Source: Thermoflexus hugenholtzii JAD2
GTDB taxonomy: Bacteria; Pseudomonadota; Gammaproteobacteria; Burkholderiales; Burkholderiaceae
Reading direction: 5' to 3'
Length of the DNA: 36,137 bases
Assembly (NCBI GenBank): GCA_943325205.2
Contig: CALPOM020000008.1
Coordinates: 1-36,137 of the forward strand
This document shows, in pieces, positions 18,673-27,560 of this stretch. The notes below the pieces were generated by a model, which did no database searches, was not told where the DNA came from, and saw only the letters and a list, made by a program, of their open reading frames with translations. The position numbers and the translations under genes are program-made. Each line of letters begins with the position of its first letter. Position 1 is the stretch's first letter.

Positions 18673-19470
18673 TTACTTCTTTAATTGTGGACTGGACCGA
18701 AAACCGTAAATCTGCTTCCATTGATCCACGGAAGCTTTACTAGGCGATTGATATAACAAACTTCGACTTGATGATAAGCCAATAGTTTTACTTAATTCGG
18801 CCATAGCCTCAGTCGTTTTTAATAACACCGCATTGCAATCCATAATCAAAGCACCATCAACCTCTTTAATATTTTCTCTTCGAATAATTGCGTTTACAGT
18901 CGCGCATGCGGCAAGAATCACTTCTGCCCCAGCTGCTGCTAATCGCCTAGATTCTTTTAAGAAATTTTCAGTCATCTGTCCTGGATCAGTAAAGGCTTTT
19001 TGGACTTCATTAAAGTCAATCCCTAAATCTCCAAATGGAATATGCCGAGAACTCAAGCCATACTCAAATGCTTTGCGATCGTAATATTGAGATTGTTTTT
19101 TATGAAAAGCAATACCAGAAAATTTATGGCCATAACTACAGGCCATCAACATACTCGTCTCACCTAAACCAAATACTGGAATAGAGAGTAATTCTCTCGC
19201 TTCTTGCATCGCCGGATCTAAGAAGCAGCCAATCGCGATTGCGTCATAACCCTGATCTTGGGCTTGCATCATTTTATTTAAAACACCACCGACACCATAA
19301 CTGTTGATCGCCACTACCGCGTTGTAATGTAAATCCATTGAACCGTCATCAACTCCGTTCACATGGACCTCGACATCGGATCTTTTTAAATCGTTTAAAT
19401 TTTTAGTCAGTGTGTTCCGGTAATCGTCTAAACGATGTATCGCCGTACTACTTTGCCACCATATTTTCAT
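18673..19470 (-). CDS. Asp/Glu/hydantoin racemase superfamily protein (maleate isomerase-like possible)
   Basis: Paired Cys motifs AIAIGCFLDPAMQEAR and ILAACATVNAI; VFGLGETSMLMA. Confidence 0.82.
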   Translation of the reverse strand: MKIWWQSSTAIHRLDDYRNTLTKNLNDLKRSDVEVHVNGVDDGSMDLHYNAVVAINSYGVGGVLNKMMQAQDQGYDAIAIGCFLDPAMQEARELLSIPVFGLGETSMLMACSYGHKFSGIAFHKKQSQYYDRKAFEYGLSSRHIPFGDLGIDFNEVQKAFTDPGQMTENFLKESRRLAAAGAEVILAACATVNAIIRRENIKEVDGALIMDCNAVLLKTTEAMAELSKTIGLSSSRSLLYQSPSKASVDQWKQIYGFRSSPQLKK

Positions 19471-19520
19471 AATGCCCCCTTTAACTGTAGCCAGTTTATT
19501 TTTAAATGCACCGAGTATTT

Positions 19521-20483
19521 CTACTCACCTTTAATACCACCTTTTTCAATCACGTCTGCCCAATATGGGACTTCGCGCATGATACGCGCCCGCAAACCCT
19601 GCGAGTCTAATGCTGTTGTAGCAAGTCCGGCTTGCTTTAGACTTTCAACTACCTCAGGCTGCTTAATTGTGGCTACGCACTGTTTAGATAAATAATTAAC
19701 AATCTCCGGTGGCGTTCCAGCATTGACAAAAATTGCCTGAAAAGTACTCGAAACCGCGTCCTTAATACCCAAATCCGCCAAAGTCGGTAAATTGGCTAAA
19801 TCAGGCCATCGACGTTCTCCAGTTTGCGCAATGGGGCGAACTAGTCCACCCTGAATTTGTCCCATGACGGAGGCCAAACTACCAAAAAGAACTTGTGTTT
19901 GACCACCCAGCAAATCGGTCATCGCCGGCCCCGCGCCCTTATAGGGAATATGAGTCATCATGATATTTTCACGAATCTTTAATACTTCCCCAGCCAAATG
20001 CGGAGTAGTCCCTGGACCAGGACTGCCATAGCTAACTAATTTTGGATCTTTACGGGCCATCATAATCAGATCATTTAAATTCTTAATCGGCGAATCAGCT
20101 TTAACAACAATAACATTTGGAGCATCACCAATTTCACAAATAGGTATGAAGTCTTTTAAAGGATCATAGGGAGAAGGCTTTTTTAAACTGGGAGTAACCA
20201 CGTAAACGCTCGATGTCAGCATTAGGGTGTAACCGTTTGGCTTATTCGCTCGCACAATTCCCGCTGCCACAGCACCACCTGCGCCAGGGCGATTTTCGAC
20301 TACGATTTGTTGACCAATATTTTTAGACATCGCTGCCGCTACTATTCGGGCAGTAATATCAGTTGCTCCTCCAGGTGCGAAAGATACAACGAGATTCATG
20401 GTGTTTTCAGGATAAGCCGCATGGGCTGAAAAAGTGCTAAGCAATCCAAAAATGATTAGTTGCGCAATTTTTTGATGCATCAA
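19521..20483 (-). CDS. Bug/TctC family substrate-binding protein
   Basis: Signal peptide ending SAHA; VSFAPGGATDITARIVA; HIPYKGAGPAMTDLLGG. Confidence 0.93.
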   Translation of the reverse strand: MMHQKIAQLIIFGLLSTFSAHAAYPENTMNLVVSFAPGGATDITARIVAAAMSKNIGQQIVVENRPGAGGAVAAGIVRANKPNGYTLMLTSSVYVVTPSLKKPSPYDPLKDFIPICEIGDAPNVIVVKADSPIKNLNDLIMMARKDPKLVSYGSPGPGTTPHLAGEVLKIRENIMMTHIPYKGAGPAMTDLLGGQTQVLFGSLASVMGQIQGGLVRPIAQTGERRWPDLANLPTLADLGIKDAVSSTFQAIFVNAGTPPEIVNYLSKQCVATIKQPEVVESLKQAGLATTALDSQGLRARIMREVPYWADVIEKGGIKGE

Positions 20484-20561
20484 TTTATCTCCTCAATTAC
20501 TTGTCAAAGTTCGCAATAAACCGATCTTTTGATTGATTTATGAGTGACTTTAATTTATGAT

Positions 20562-20579
20562 GGTTCATAGATATGAACC
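20562..20579. promoter_or_regulatory. 18-bp perfect dyad GGTTCAT-AGAT-ATGAACC, candidate IclR operator
   Basis: In the divergent gap between the Bug start (20483) and the IclR start (20649). Confidence 0.55.
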
Positions 20580-20648
20580 TGTTTATATTCTAGCACTTCC
20601 CTATCCCATGGTCAAATATATCAAATCTTTAAAAAAGATGCCTCGCAC

Positions 20649-21410
20649 ATGACGGATTCAGCCATTAAATCAGCTGATCGTGTTCTCGATGTTCTCGAAC
20701 TCTTATGCCGTCGCGGTAACTCTGCGTCACATTCTGAAATTGCATATACCTTAGACATTCCCAAAAGCAGCTTATCTGCCTTATTAAAAAATTTAATTAA
20801 TCGTAACTACTTAGAAAAAAATCTCAGCGCCAATACCTACCACTTAGGAGCAGCATTTTTTGCTTTAAGTAAGCAAGGTAAAACAGCAAAAAACATATTA
20901 AAAATAGCTAAAATCCAGCTTGGATGGCTTACCGAAAAAACCAAAGAAGCCTCAGCCTTTTATCTCTTTAAAGGGGACCATATTGAACGAGTCCTCGGGG
21001 AAGAAGCAAGTTACCCCCTGAGTTATCGGATGACCCCAAACGTGCAATTTACCCTCTACGCAGCCGCTGCTGGTAAAGCTATTCTCAACTGTTTATCCGA
21101 ATCTGAAAAAGTGACTTACTTTAAAAAAACGCCTATCAAAGCGCTTACGAACCAGACTGCAACTACTGAGGCAGCTATACGTAAAAAAATTATGGTGGAT
21201 ACTAAAAACAATGTCACAATCTCGTATGGCGAAAATTCTGTTGGTGTTATTGCGCTAGCAATTCCAATCTTACGGGAAGATCAAGCACCCATAGGAGCAC
21301 TCAGTATCGTTGTTCCAGAGGTGCGCTTTAATGCAACTCTTGAGAAACTTTGTAGAGAATCATTAATTACAGCAGCAAAAAAAGTAGACTATGAATTACA
21401 AACAATATGA
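20649..21410 (+). CDS. IclR family transcriptional regulator
   Basis: SADRVLDVLELLCRRGNSASHSEIAYTLDIPKSSLSALLKNLINRNYLEK wHTH; C-terminal effector-domain AAAAGKAILNCLSESE, ISYGENSVGVIALAIPI. Confidence 0.93.
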   Translation: MTDSAIKSADRVLDVLELLCRRGNSASHSEIAYTLDIPKSSLSALLKNLINRNYLEKNLSANTYHLGAAFFALSKQGKTAKNILKIAKIQLGWLTEKTKEASAFYLFKGDHIERVLGEEASYPLSYRMTPNVQFTLYAAAAGKAILNCLSESEKVTYFKKTPIKALTNQTATTEAAIRKKIMVDTKNNVTISYGENSVGVIALAIPILREDQAPIGALSIVVPEVRFNATLEKLCRESLITAAKKVDYELQTI

Positions 21411-21427
21411 AAAAATAGGAGCCAAGC

Positions 21428-22420
21428 ATGTCAAACAAATTGATCTATTCCGTGGTTAAATCAATCAGTGTCCTTGCTGCAATGACAGTTGCAAGTGTAG
21501 GGTTTACCCAAGATAAATACCCCTCTAAACCCATTACATTTATCATGGCGGTCGAGGCCGGGGCCGATGGAGATGTATTAGGTCGCCCACTCATGGATCG
21601 CGTCGCTCGCATACTCGGCCAACCAATTACTGTCATCAATAAGCCTGGAGCAGGTAGCTCAATTGGCTACCGAGAAATTCATCAAGCAAAACCGGATGGC
21701 TACACACTTGGCTGGGCCTCGGCAACAATAATTACAAACAAACTCCAAGGCGTATCCCCCATTGACTATAACAACTTTACCCATCTTGGAGCCTTTGCAA
21801 CATTCTTTCCAATTCTTATTGGATCGAATAAAAGTAACCTAAAATTCAATACGATTCAAGAAGCGATAGCTTATTCAAAAGCGAACCCTGGCAAAGTGAA
21901 TCTTGCTACCGCCGGAGTTGGCCAAAGCTGGTGGGTCGGTGCCCAAACTTTCTTAACAGGTACCAATTTAAGTATGGCAAGTATTCCTGTTACTGGAGCA
22001 GGTGCCAATGTAGCACTTCTGGTTGCCGGTGGTCATGCTGAAGTCGGCGTAGCAGGTCTTGCTTCTTCTAAAGCACTTTTGGACGGTGGACAAGTCCGCT
22101 TTTTAGCGGCACTTTCTGAAAACAGAGCTCCTCCCCCTTACGATAAACTTCCGACCGTAAAAGAACTTGGCTATCCAGTGAGCTGGGAATCAACCAATAT
22201 TATTATCGGCCCAGCTGGCATGCCTAAAGATATTGCTGCCAAAATTGCCCTGGCAGTTGAACAAGCTGCAAAGGAACCAGAATTTATTAAATTTGCCCAA
22301 GAGCGGGATGCGCGACCGGACTATATCGCCCCAGAAAAAATTATTCCCACAATGGATAAGCGGCGCGAAGTGGTCAAAGAAATTATGGCCAAAGCGGGGC
22401 TCCTCAAAGAATCTAATTAA
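21428..22420 (+). CDS. Atypical Bug/TctC family substrate-binding protein
   Basis: Signal peptide ending GFTQ; KYPSKPITFIM, INKPGAGSSIGYREIHQAKPDGYTLG; canonical PGGxxD and PYKG motifs replaced. SD AATAGGAGC. Confidence 0.88.
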   Translation: MSNKLIYSVVKSISVLAAMTVASVGFTQDKYPSKPITFIMAVEAGADGDVLGRPLMDRVARILGQPITVINKPGAGSSIGYREIHQAKPDGYTLGWASATIITNKLQGVSPIDYNNFTHLGAFATFFPILIGSNKSNLKFNTIQEAIAYSKANPGKVNLATAGVGQSWWVGAQTFLTGTNLSMASIPVTGAGANVALLVAGGHAEVGVAGLASSKALLDGGQVRFLAALSENRAPPPYDKLPTVKELGYPVSWESTNIIIGPAGMPKDIAAKIALAVEQAAKEPEFIKFAQERDARPDYIAPEKIIPTMDKRREVVKEIMAKAGLLKESN

Positions 22421-22438
22421 TTGCTAGCACTAGCTCAG

Positions 22439-22465
22439 CTAGCGGCCACCTAGTGTGGCTGCTAG
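22439..22465. terminator. Stem-loop between convergent genes (CTAGCGGCCAC / GTGGCTGCTAG, one mismatch)
   Basis: 11-bp arms, 5-nt loop, 19 bp after the Bug stop and overlapping the GMC stop; no clear U-tract. Confidence 0.4.
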
Positions 22466-24144
22466 ACCGAACTGTTTAAGAGTGTATCAGCCATCTTCTC
22501 TGCTACCATAATCGTTGGAATATTGGTATTTCCGGCCATTAAATTAGGCATTACCGAGGCGTCTATCACGCGTAAATTTTGCACTCCATAAACGCGACAC
22601 TGATTGTCTACTACCGCTCCAGGGTCTGACTCAAAACCCATCCGACAACTCCCAACAGGGTGAAACATACCGGCAATATTCGACCGCACATGCTCAGCCA
22701 GGTCTTGGGGATTTTTAACTAGCGCAGACAAATCCAGTCGATCACCAGTCAAGGTGCTAAGTACAAAGTCACTGATCCCAGGTAGCAAGTTGAGTAAGGT
22801 GGCTAGGGCATTGGCTTTTCTAGCATTTTGTGGCGTGTATTCATTTAATAGGCGCAAGCGATCAGAAAAACGCACAGGAAACGGCGTCCCGCATAATGAT
22901 TTAACTGACTGATCCTCTAAAATATGCACGGCTTGGGTAAAGACCATCATCATCCGTTGTAAATCGATTTCTTCACTTAAAAAATTAAACTCAATCTCGG
23001 GCGTAATCTCTGCCTGAGAACTTTTTATCTTCACATGACCCACTGATTTAGGTCTTAAAAGACATGGGGCTAAATTACCAATTTGCTGCCCCATCGCATT
23101 CCATGAAGTTTTACTCTGAATATTAATGTATAAATCACCTGGCGCAGTACCCGGTAACCTCGAAGAATACCGCATGCTTGCACTCGGATGAGTCCTTAAT
23201 TCCAGAGACTGTCTGGCATGCTTCTTTAAATGAAAGCCAATAAATAAAATAGGATGATTTTGTAAATTACGGCCAACGCCCTTCCGGTTTACTAATACCG
23301 GAATTTGTAATTGTTGTAATAACTGGGCATCACCAATACCGGATCGCATTAACAAACTGGGGCTAAAAATACCCCCCCCACTGATAATAATCTCGGCTCC
23401 ATAATAGTCTTCTAGGCCATTCTTCGTCTTTACGTGGACACCAACAGCCTTTGATCCTTCAAAAATAATATGCTCCACTAAGGCCTCATGAACCATCGTC
23501 AAGTTGGACCGAGTTCGAACTTGTGCAGTTAGGTAACAAAGCGCCGTTGAAGCTCTTCTCGTTGGCGTATTGCACATCGGAACAGATCCGAAACCATCTC
23601 GAAAATCACCATTCATGTCAGCAATATATGGCATATCTATGGAACCGGCATACGCACTAATTGCTTTTGTTAAAGGTTGCCACTGCGCACGCTCTAAGCG
23701 ACGAATCGGTATTGGTCCCGTTTGACCATGCCACGCATTCTGAAAATTTAAATCATGTTCAAGCTTGCAGTAAAAAGGTAAAACATCTTCCCATGACCAC
23801 CCTATCGCACCTTGCTTAACCCATTCAGAATAGTCCTCAGGAGTTCCACGTAATGAAACCATACCCATGATGGATCCACCACCTCCCATCACCCGACCTT
23901 GAGGAAAATTTCCCGTACCTTGATCTATTTTTTTCCAAGCAGCTTTTAAACCTGGCCAGGTATAAGATTTGTTGTAATAGGAGGTTGGGTAGCTATCTAA
24001 AATATCGGCAGGCTCCTGACCGGGCAAGGTATCCTTACCCGCCTCTATTAATAGAACTGTTTTAGCCTGGGCCGTTAGCCGAGTTGCTAATACACATCCT
24101 GCAACTCCAGCGCCAACGATGATGTAGTCATAAACTTTATGCAT
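22462..24144 (-). CDS. GMC family (choline dehydrogenase-like) FAD oxidoreductase
   Basis: YDYIIVGAGVAGCVLATRL; GRVMGGGGSIMGMVSLRG; GMFHPVGSCRMG; VRNIA/NLRVIDASVMPNLMAGNTNIPTIMVAEKMAD. Confidence 0.95.
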   Translation of the reverse strand: MHKVYDYIIVGAGVAGCVLATRLTAQAKTVLLIEAGKDTLPGQEPADILDSYPTSYYNKSYTWPGLKAAWKKIDQGTGNFPQGRVMGGGGSIMGMVSLRGTPEDYSEWVKQGAIGWSWEDVLPFYCKLEHDLNFQNAWHGQTGPIPIRRLERAQWQPLTKAISAYAGSIDMPYIADMNGDFRDGFGSVPMCNTPTRRASTALCYLTAQVRTRSNLTMVHEALVEHIIFEGSKAVGVHVKTKNGLEDYYGAEIIISGGGIFSPSLLMRSGIGDAQLLQQLQIPVLVNRKGVGRNLQNHPILFIGFHLKKHARQSLELRTHPSASMRYSSRLPGTAPGDLYINIQSKTSWNAMGQQIGNLAPCLLRPKSVGHVKIKSSQAEITPEIEFNFLSEEIDLQRMMMVFTQAVHILEDQSVKSLCGTPFPVRFSDRLRLLNEYTPQNARKANALATLLNLLPGISDFVLSTLTGDRLDLSALVKNPQDLAEHVRSNIAGMFHPVGSCRMGFESDPGAVVDNQCRVYGVQNLRVIDASVMPNLMAGNTNIPTIMVAEKMADTLLNSSV

Positions 24145-24303
24145 AATTTGTCTTTTATAATTAGTTTTTTATAGTCGAAGTCCACCATATTATGTCACCA
24201 TCCTACTGCTATTTTTAAAAAATTATTATTGAAGTATTTTTATCCTGAGCGCAACAATTGTTACAATTTCTATCTTTACACTTTTTCATTTGAAGACCTA
24301 TTT

Positions 24304-25161
24304 ATGAAACCATTTAATCGCTTCTGTTTTCTATCCATGCTGTACTTGCTTAATATCGCTCTACCTAGCCATGCGCAAAACCAGTTTTCTAATCTAGGTG
24401 ATGAGCAGTATCAACCCAAGTGGGGACAAAGTGGCAAGGACGTGATCTGGATTCCTACTGCAAGTGAGATGGTTACCGATATGCTCAAAATTGCAAAAGT
24501 TACTTCAAAAGACTTGGTTTATGACCTTGGTGCTGGGGATGGAAAAATCGCTATTGCCGCTGCAAAAGAATTTGGCGCTAAAGCTGTTGGAATTGAATTT
24601 AATGAAGATATGGCCAAATTAGCTCAGCGTAATGCTCAAAAAGCTGGTGTAGCTGATCTAGTCAAAATTATTCATGGGGATATTTTTGTTGAAGACTTTA
24701 CTAAAGCAGACGTTGTCACACTCTACTTATTGCCTGATTTAAATCTTCAACTTCGCCCAACTTTACTCAAAATGAAGCCAGGTACTCGAATTGTTGCCCA
24801 TGCCTTCAATATGGGCGAATGGGAACCTGATAAAGAGATGGACTCTCGGGCGAAAATTTACCACTGGATTGTACCGGCTGACGTGGCTGGCGAATGGCTC
24901 ATTGATAAGAAAGATCCCGCCTCAAAAGTAACTCTCAATCTTGTCCAGCGCTTCCAAAAACTGGGGGGTAGCATTAGCGTCGGTAAAGATTCACATATCC
25001 TGATTAGCCCAACACTAGAAGGTAATCAACTTCGTTTTGGATACTTCGATAAAGATAAAATGTACCGCTCTATCAATGCAGTCATCGAAGGTTCGCAATT
25101 GAAAGGTGAAGAAAAAGGTGGAGTTAGCTCTTGGAACTCTTTAACTGGCGTTCGTAGATAA
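24304..25161 (+). CDS. Class I SAM-dependent methyltransferase with N-terminal signal peptide
   Basis: MKPFNRFCFLSMLYLLNIALPSHAQ signal-like; VYDLGAGDGKIAIAAAKEFGAKAVGIEFN SAM-binding motif I; ATG at 24304. Confidence 0.88.
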   Translation: MKPFNRFCFLSMLYLLNIALPSHAQNQFSNLGDEQYQPKWGQSGKDVIWIPTASEMVTDMLKIAKVTSKDLVYDLGAGDGKIAIAAAKEFGAKAVGIEFNEDMAKLAQRNAQKAGVADLVKIIHGDIFVEDFTKADVVTLYLLPDLNLQLRPTLLKMKPGTRIVAHAFNMGEWEPDKEMDSRAKIYHWIVPADVAGEWLIDKKDPASKVTLNLVQRFQKLGGSISVGKDSHILISPTLEGNQLRFGYFDKDKMYRSINAVIEGSQLKGEEKGGVSSWNSLTGVRR

Positions 25162-25212
25162 AGTGATCGCTTAAGCAATTCTTTGTAAACGCATCCTGAC
25201 GGCAGAACTATT

Positions 25213-25251
25213 GCAGTAGGCATTCGTGCCTGCTGTGCTTCGCAGATTTTT
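25213..25251 (+). terminator. Hairpin with TTCG loop (GCAGTAGGCA-TTCG-TGCCTGCTGT) followed by CTTCGCAGATTTTT
   Basis: Near-perfect 10-bp arms, T5 run at 25247-25251, about 50 bp after the methyltransferase stop. The 10-nt gap between stem and T-run makes an alternative CTGC...GCAG pairing possible. Confidence 0.5.
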
Positions 25252-25290
25252 CACCTCGAACGTCCAAGCTTAACCAAATCATTGTGGTGA

Positions 25291-26052
25291 TTAAACTGCT
25301 GTCCAACCACCATCAAGCATCAATGCGCTACCAGTAATCAAACTTGACGCCTCGCTTGCTAAAAATACTATCGCCCCCATAATTTCGTCAGGCCTCCCAA
25401 GCCTACCAAGAGCAATTTTTTGTAATACCCAAGCCTTGAATTCTTGGTCAGCAAACATGACCGCTGTCATGTCCGTCTCTATAAAGGTGGGACAAATTGT
25501 ATTCACTCGAATATTGGCAGGACCAAGCTCCCAAGCTAAGGATTTAGTCATCCCCTCTAGAGCGTGCTTACTCGCACAATAGAGAGTTCTTCGAGGACTA
25601 CCTACTAAACCCATTTGTGAGGATACATTAATGATCGACCCAGCTTGCTGCGTTGCAAGCATTCGCTTGGTGACTTCACGAGTAACATAAAAGGCCGCCT
25701 TCACATTTAAATCAAAAACAGCATCGATGTCATCATCTGTTAATTCAATCAAAGGCATGGGACGATTCATGCCAGCATTATTCACTAATATCTGAAATGG
25801 TTCAGCTTGCTGAATTACTTGGCGCACCGCAACCGAGTCTGTAACGTCCAATTGAAGAATTGCGCAATTAAATCCAAGTTGAGAAAATTCCTCCGCCGCT
25901 AATTCTAATTTGGATAAGTCACGAGCGACTAATGTTACTGCTGCCCCAGCTTGCGCTAGGGCAAGACCAGAGGCAAAACCAATTCCACGACTACCACCCG
26001 TGACTAAAGCACGCTTACCATCTAAACGAAAATTAGGCGCACTTAGCATCAT
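25291..26052 (-). CDS. SDR family NAD(P)-dependent oxidoreductase
   Basis: ALVTGGSRGIGFASGLALA, NNAGMNRPMPL, YCASKHALEGMTKSLAWELG; ATG at 26052 overlaps the upstream TAA by 1 nt. Confidence 0.93.
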   Translation of the reverse strand: MMLSAPNFRLDGKRALVTGGSRGIGFASGLALAQAGAAVTLVARDLSKLELAAEEFSQLGFNCAILQLDVTDSVAVRQVIQQAEPFQILVNNAGMNRPMPLIELTDDDIDAVFDLNVKAAFYVTREVTKRMLATQQAGSIINVSSQMGLVGSPRRTLYCASKHALEGMTKSLAWELGPANIRVNTICPTFIETDMTAVMFADQEFKAWVLQKIALGRLGRPDEIMGAIVFLASEASSLITGSALMLDGGWTAV

Positions 26053-27371
26053 TACTCCAAAGCCGGTATGGGTTGATACCAAGGCACTTCGGAACGTTTA
26101 CCATATCGCCTGACTCGAATATTTGCTTGCTCACCATGACCAGCAAAGTTCTCCATATGGCATAAACGGGAACAATATTCGCCCATTAAAGCACTCGCCT
26201 CATCGGTTAAAACGCGTTGATATGTACATGTTTTTAAAAATTTACCGACCCATAAACCACCGGTATAACGGGCATTTCGGTTTGTTGGTAAGGTATGATT
26301 CGTGCCAATTACCTTGTCCCCAAAACTCACATTTGTCCGAGGTCCTAAGAATAAGGCACCAAAATTAGTCATATTATTTAAAAAATAATCTGGATCTTTA
26401 GTCATCACTTGCACATGCTCAAAAGCCAACTCATCCGCTTTGTGTAACATTTCTTCATAAGTGTCACAAACAATAACCTCACCATAAGTAGCCCAACTCT
26501 CTTTTGCAATATGCGCTGTTGGCAATATCGTTAATTGCCGCTCAACCTCTTGCATGGTCGCTTTTGCTAGAGACTCACTGTTGGTTAATAAGATAGCTGG
26601 GGATGTCGGACCATGCTCGGCTTGTCCTAGTAAGTCGACTGCGCAAATTTCTGCATCCACTGTTTCATCAGCAATAATCAGGGTTTCAGTTGGACCTGCA
26701 AAGAGATCAATCCCAACTCGGCCATACAATTGTCTTTTAGCTTCTGCTACGTATTGATTGCCTGGTCCTACTAGCATATCAACTGGCGCAATACTCGGAG
26801 TGCCAACAGCCATCGCTACAACCGCTTGAATACCACCTAAAACATAAATCTCATCTGCCCCAGCCATTGACATCGCCGTCACAATGGCGGGATGGGGTGT
26901 CCCTTGATATGGTGGCGCAGTCGATATTACTCGCTTCACACCCGCAACCTTTGCCGTTAAAACACTCATATGAGCCGAAGCTAAAAGTGGATATTTACCC
27001 CCTGGAATATAGCAGCCAACAGCATTAACAGGGATATGCTTATGCCCAAGCACGACTCCTGGATAGGTTTCTACTTCAACATCTTGCATCGAGTTGCGTT
27101 GAATTTGTGCAAAATTTCGGACTTGCTTTTGGGCAAAGGTGATGTCTGCAATCTCTCGCTCTGATAAGGCTTTACGCGCTTTTTCAATGTCTGCCTGCGA
27201 TAACCGAAAATCCACCGGATCCCAATTATCAAATTTTTTACTATATTCAACTACCGCACTATCGCCTCGGGATTCAATATCTTGAATGATATTTTCGACG
27301 GTTGTTTTCACCTTCGCGTCATCCTGGGCCTTGATACCAACGTCTTTACCACGCTTTAAATACCGAATCAT
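26052..27371 (-). CDS. Histidinol dehydrogenase family protein, likely catabolic (HpsN/sulfopropanediol 3-dehydrogenase-like)
   Basis: [65 protein letters not shown]; no his biosynthesis neighbours. Confidence 0.85.
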   Translation of the reverse strand: MIRYLKRGKDVGIKAQDDAKVKTTVENIIQDIESRGDSAVVEYSKKFDNWDPVDFRLSQADIEKARKALSEREIADITFAQKQVRNFAQIQRNSMQDVEVETYPGVVLGHKHIPVNAVGCYIPGGKYPLLASAHMSVLTAKVAGVKRVISTAPPYQGTPHPAIVTAMSMAGADEIYVLGGIQAVVAMAVGTPSIAPVDMLVGPGNQYVAEAKRQLYGRVGIDLFAGPTETLIIADETVDAEICAVDLLGQAEHGPTSPAILLTNSESLAKATMQEVERQLTILPTAHIAKESWATYGEVIVCDTYEEMLHKADELAFEHVQVMTKDPDYFLNNMTNFGALFLGPRTNVSFGDKVIGTNHTLPTNRNARYTGGLWVGKFLKTCTYQRVLTDEASALMGEYCSRLCHMENFAGHGEQANIRVRRYGKRSEVPWYQPIPALE

Positions 27372-27490
27372 CTCATCTCCTTGTGCCTACTAATCTTACT
27401 ATCCTAACAAATTTAAAAACGATGCCCACCGGCATTGTAAGCTTCTATGATAATCAAATTCCTCAATAAACTGTATTTACTGCTAAATTA

Positions 27491-27507
27491 AGTCAATTTG
27501 ATTGACT
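27491..27507. promoter_or_regulatory. 17-bp dyad AGTCAAT-TTG-ATTGACT in divergent promoter region
   Basis: Perfect 7-bp arms between the 27371 (-) and 27561 (+) starts. Confidence 0.4.
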
Positions 27508-27560
27508 AAGCAAGAAATAGCTAGTAGAAATGGTCTAAAAATACAATCCATGGAGGCTAT

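Noticed and set aside
26052-27371. Assigning biosynthetic hisD
   Set aside because: No other histidine biosynthesis genes nearby, catabolic neighbours, and a C-terminal segment unlike biosynthetic HisD as I recall it.
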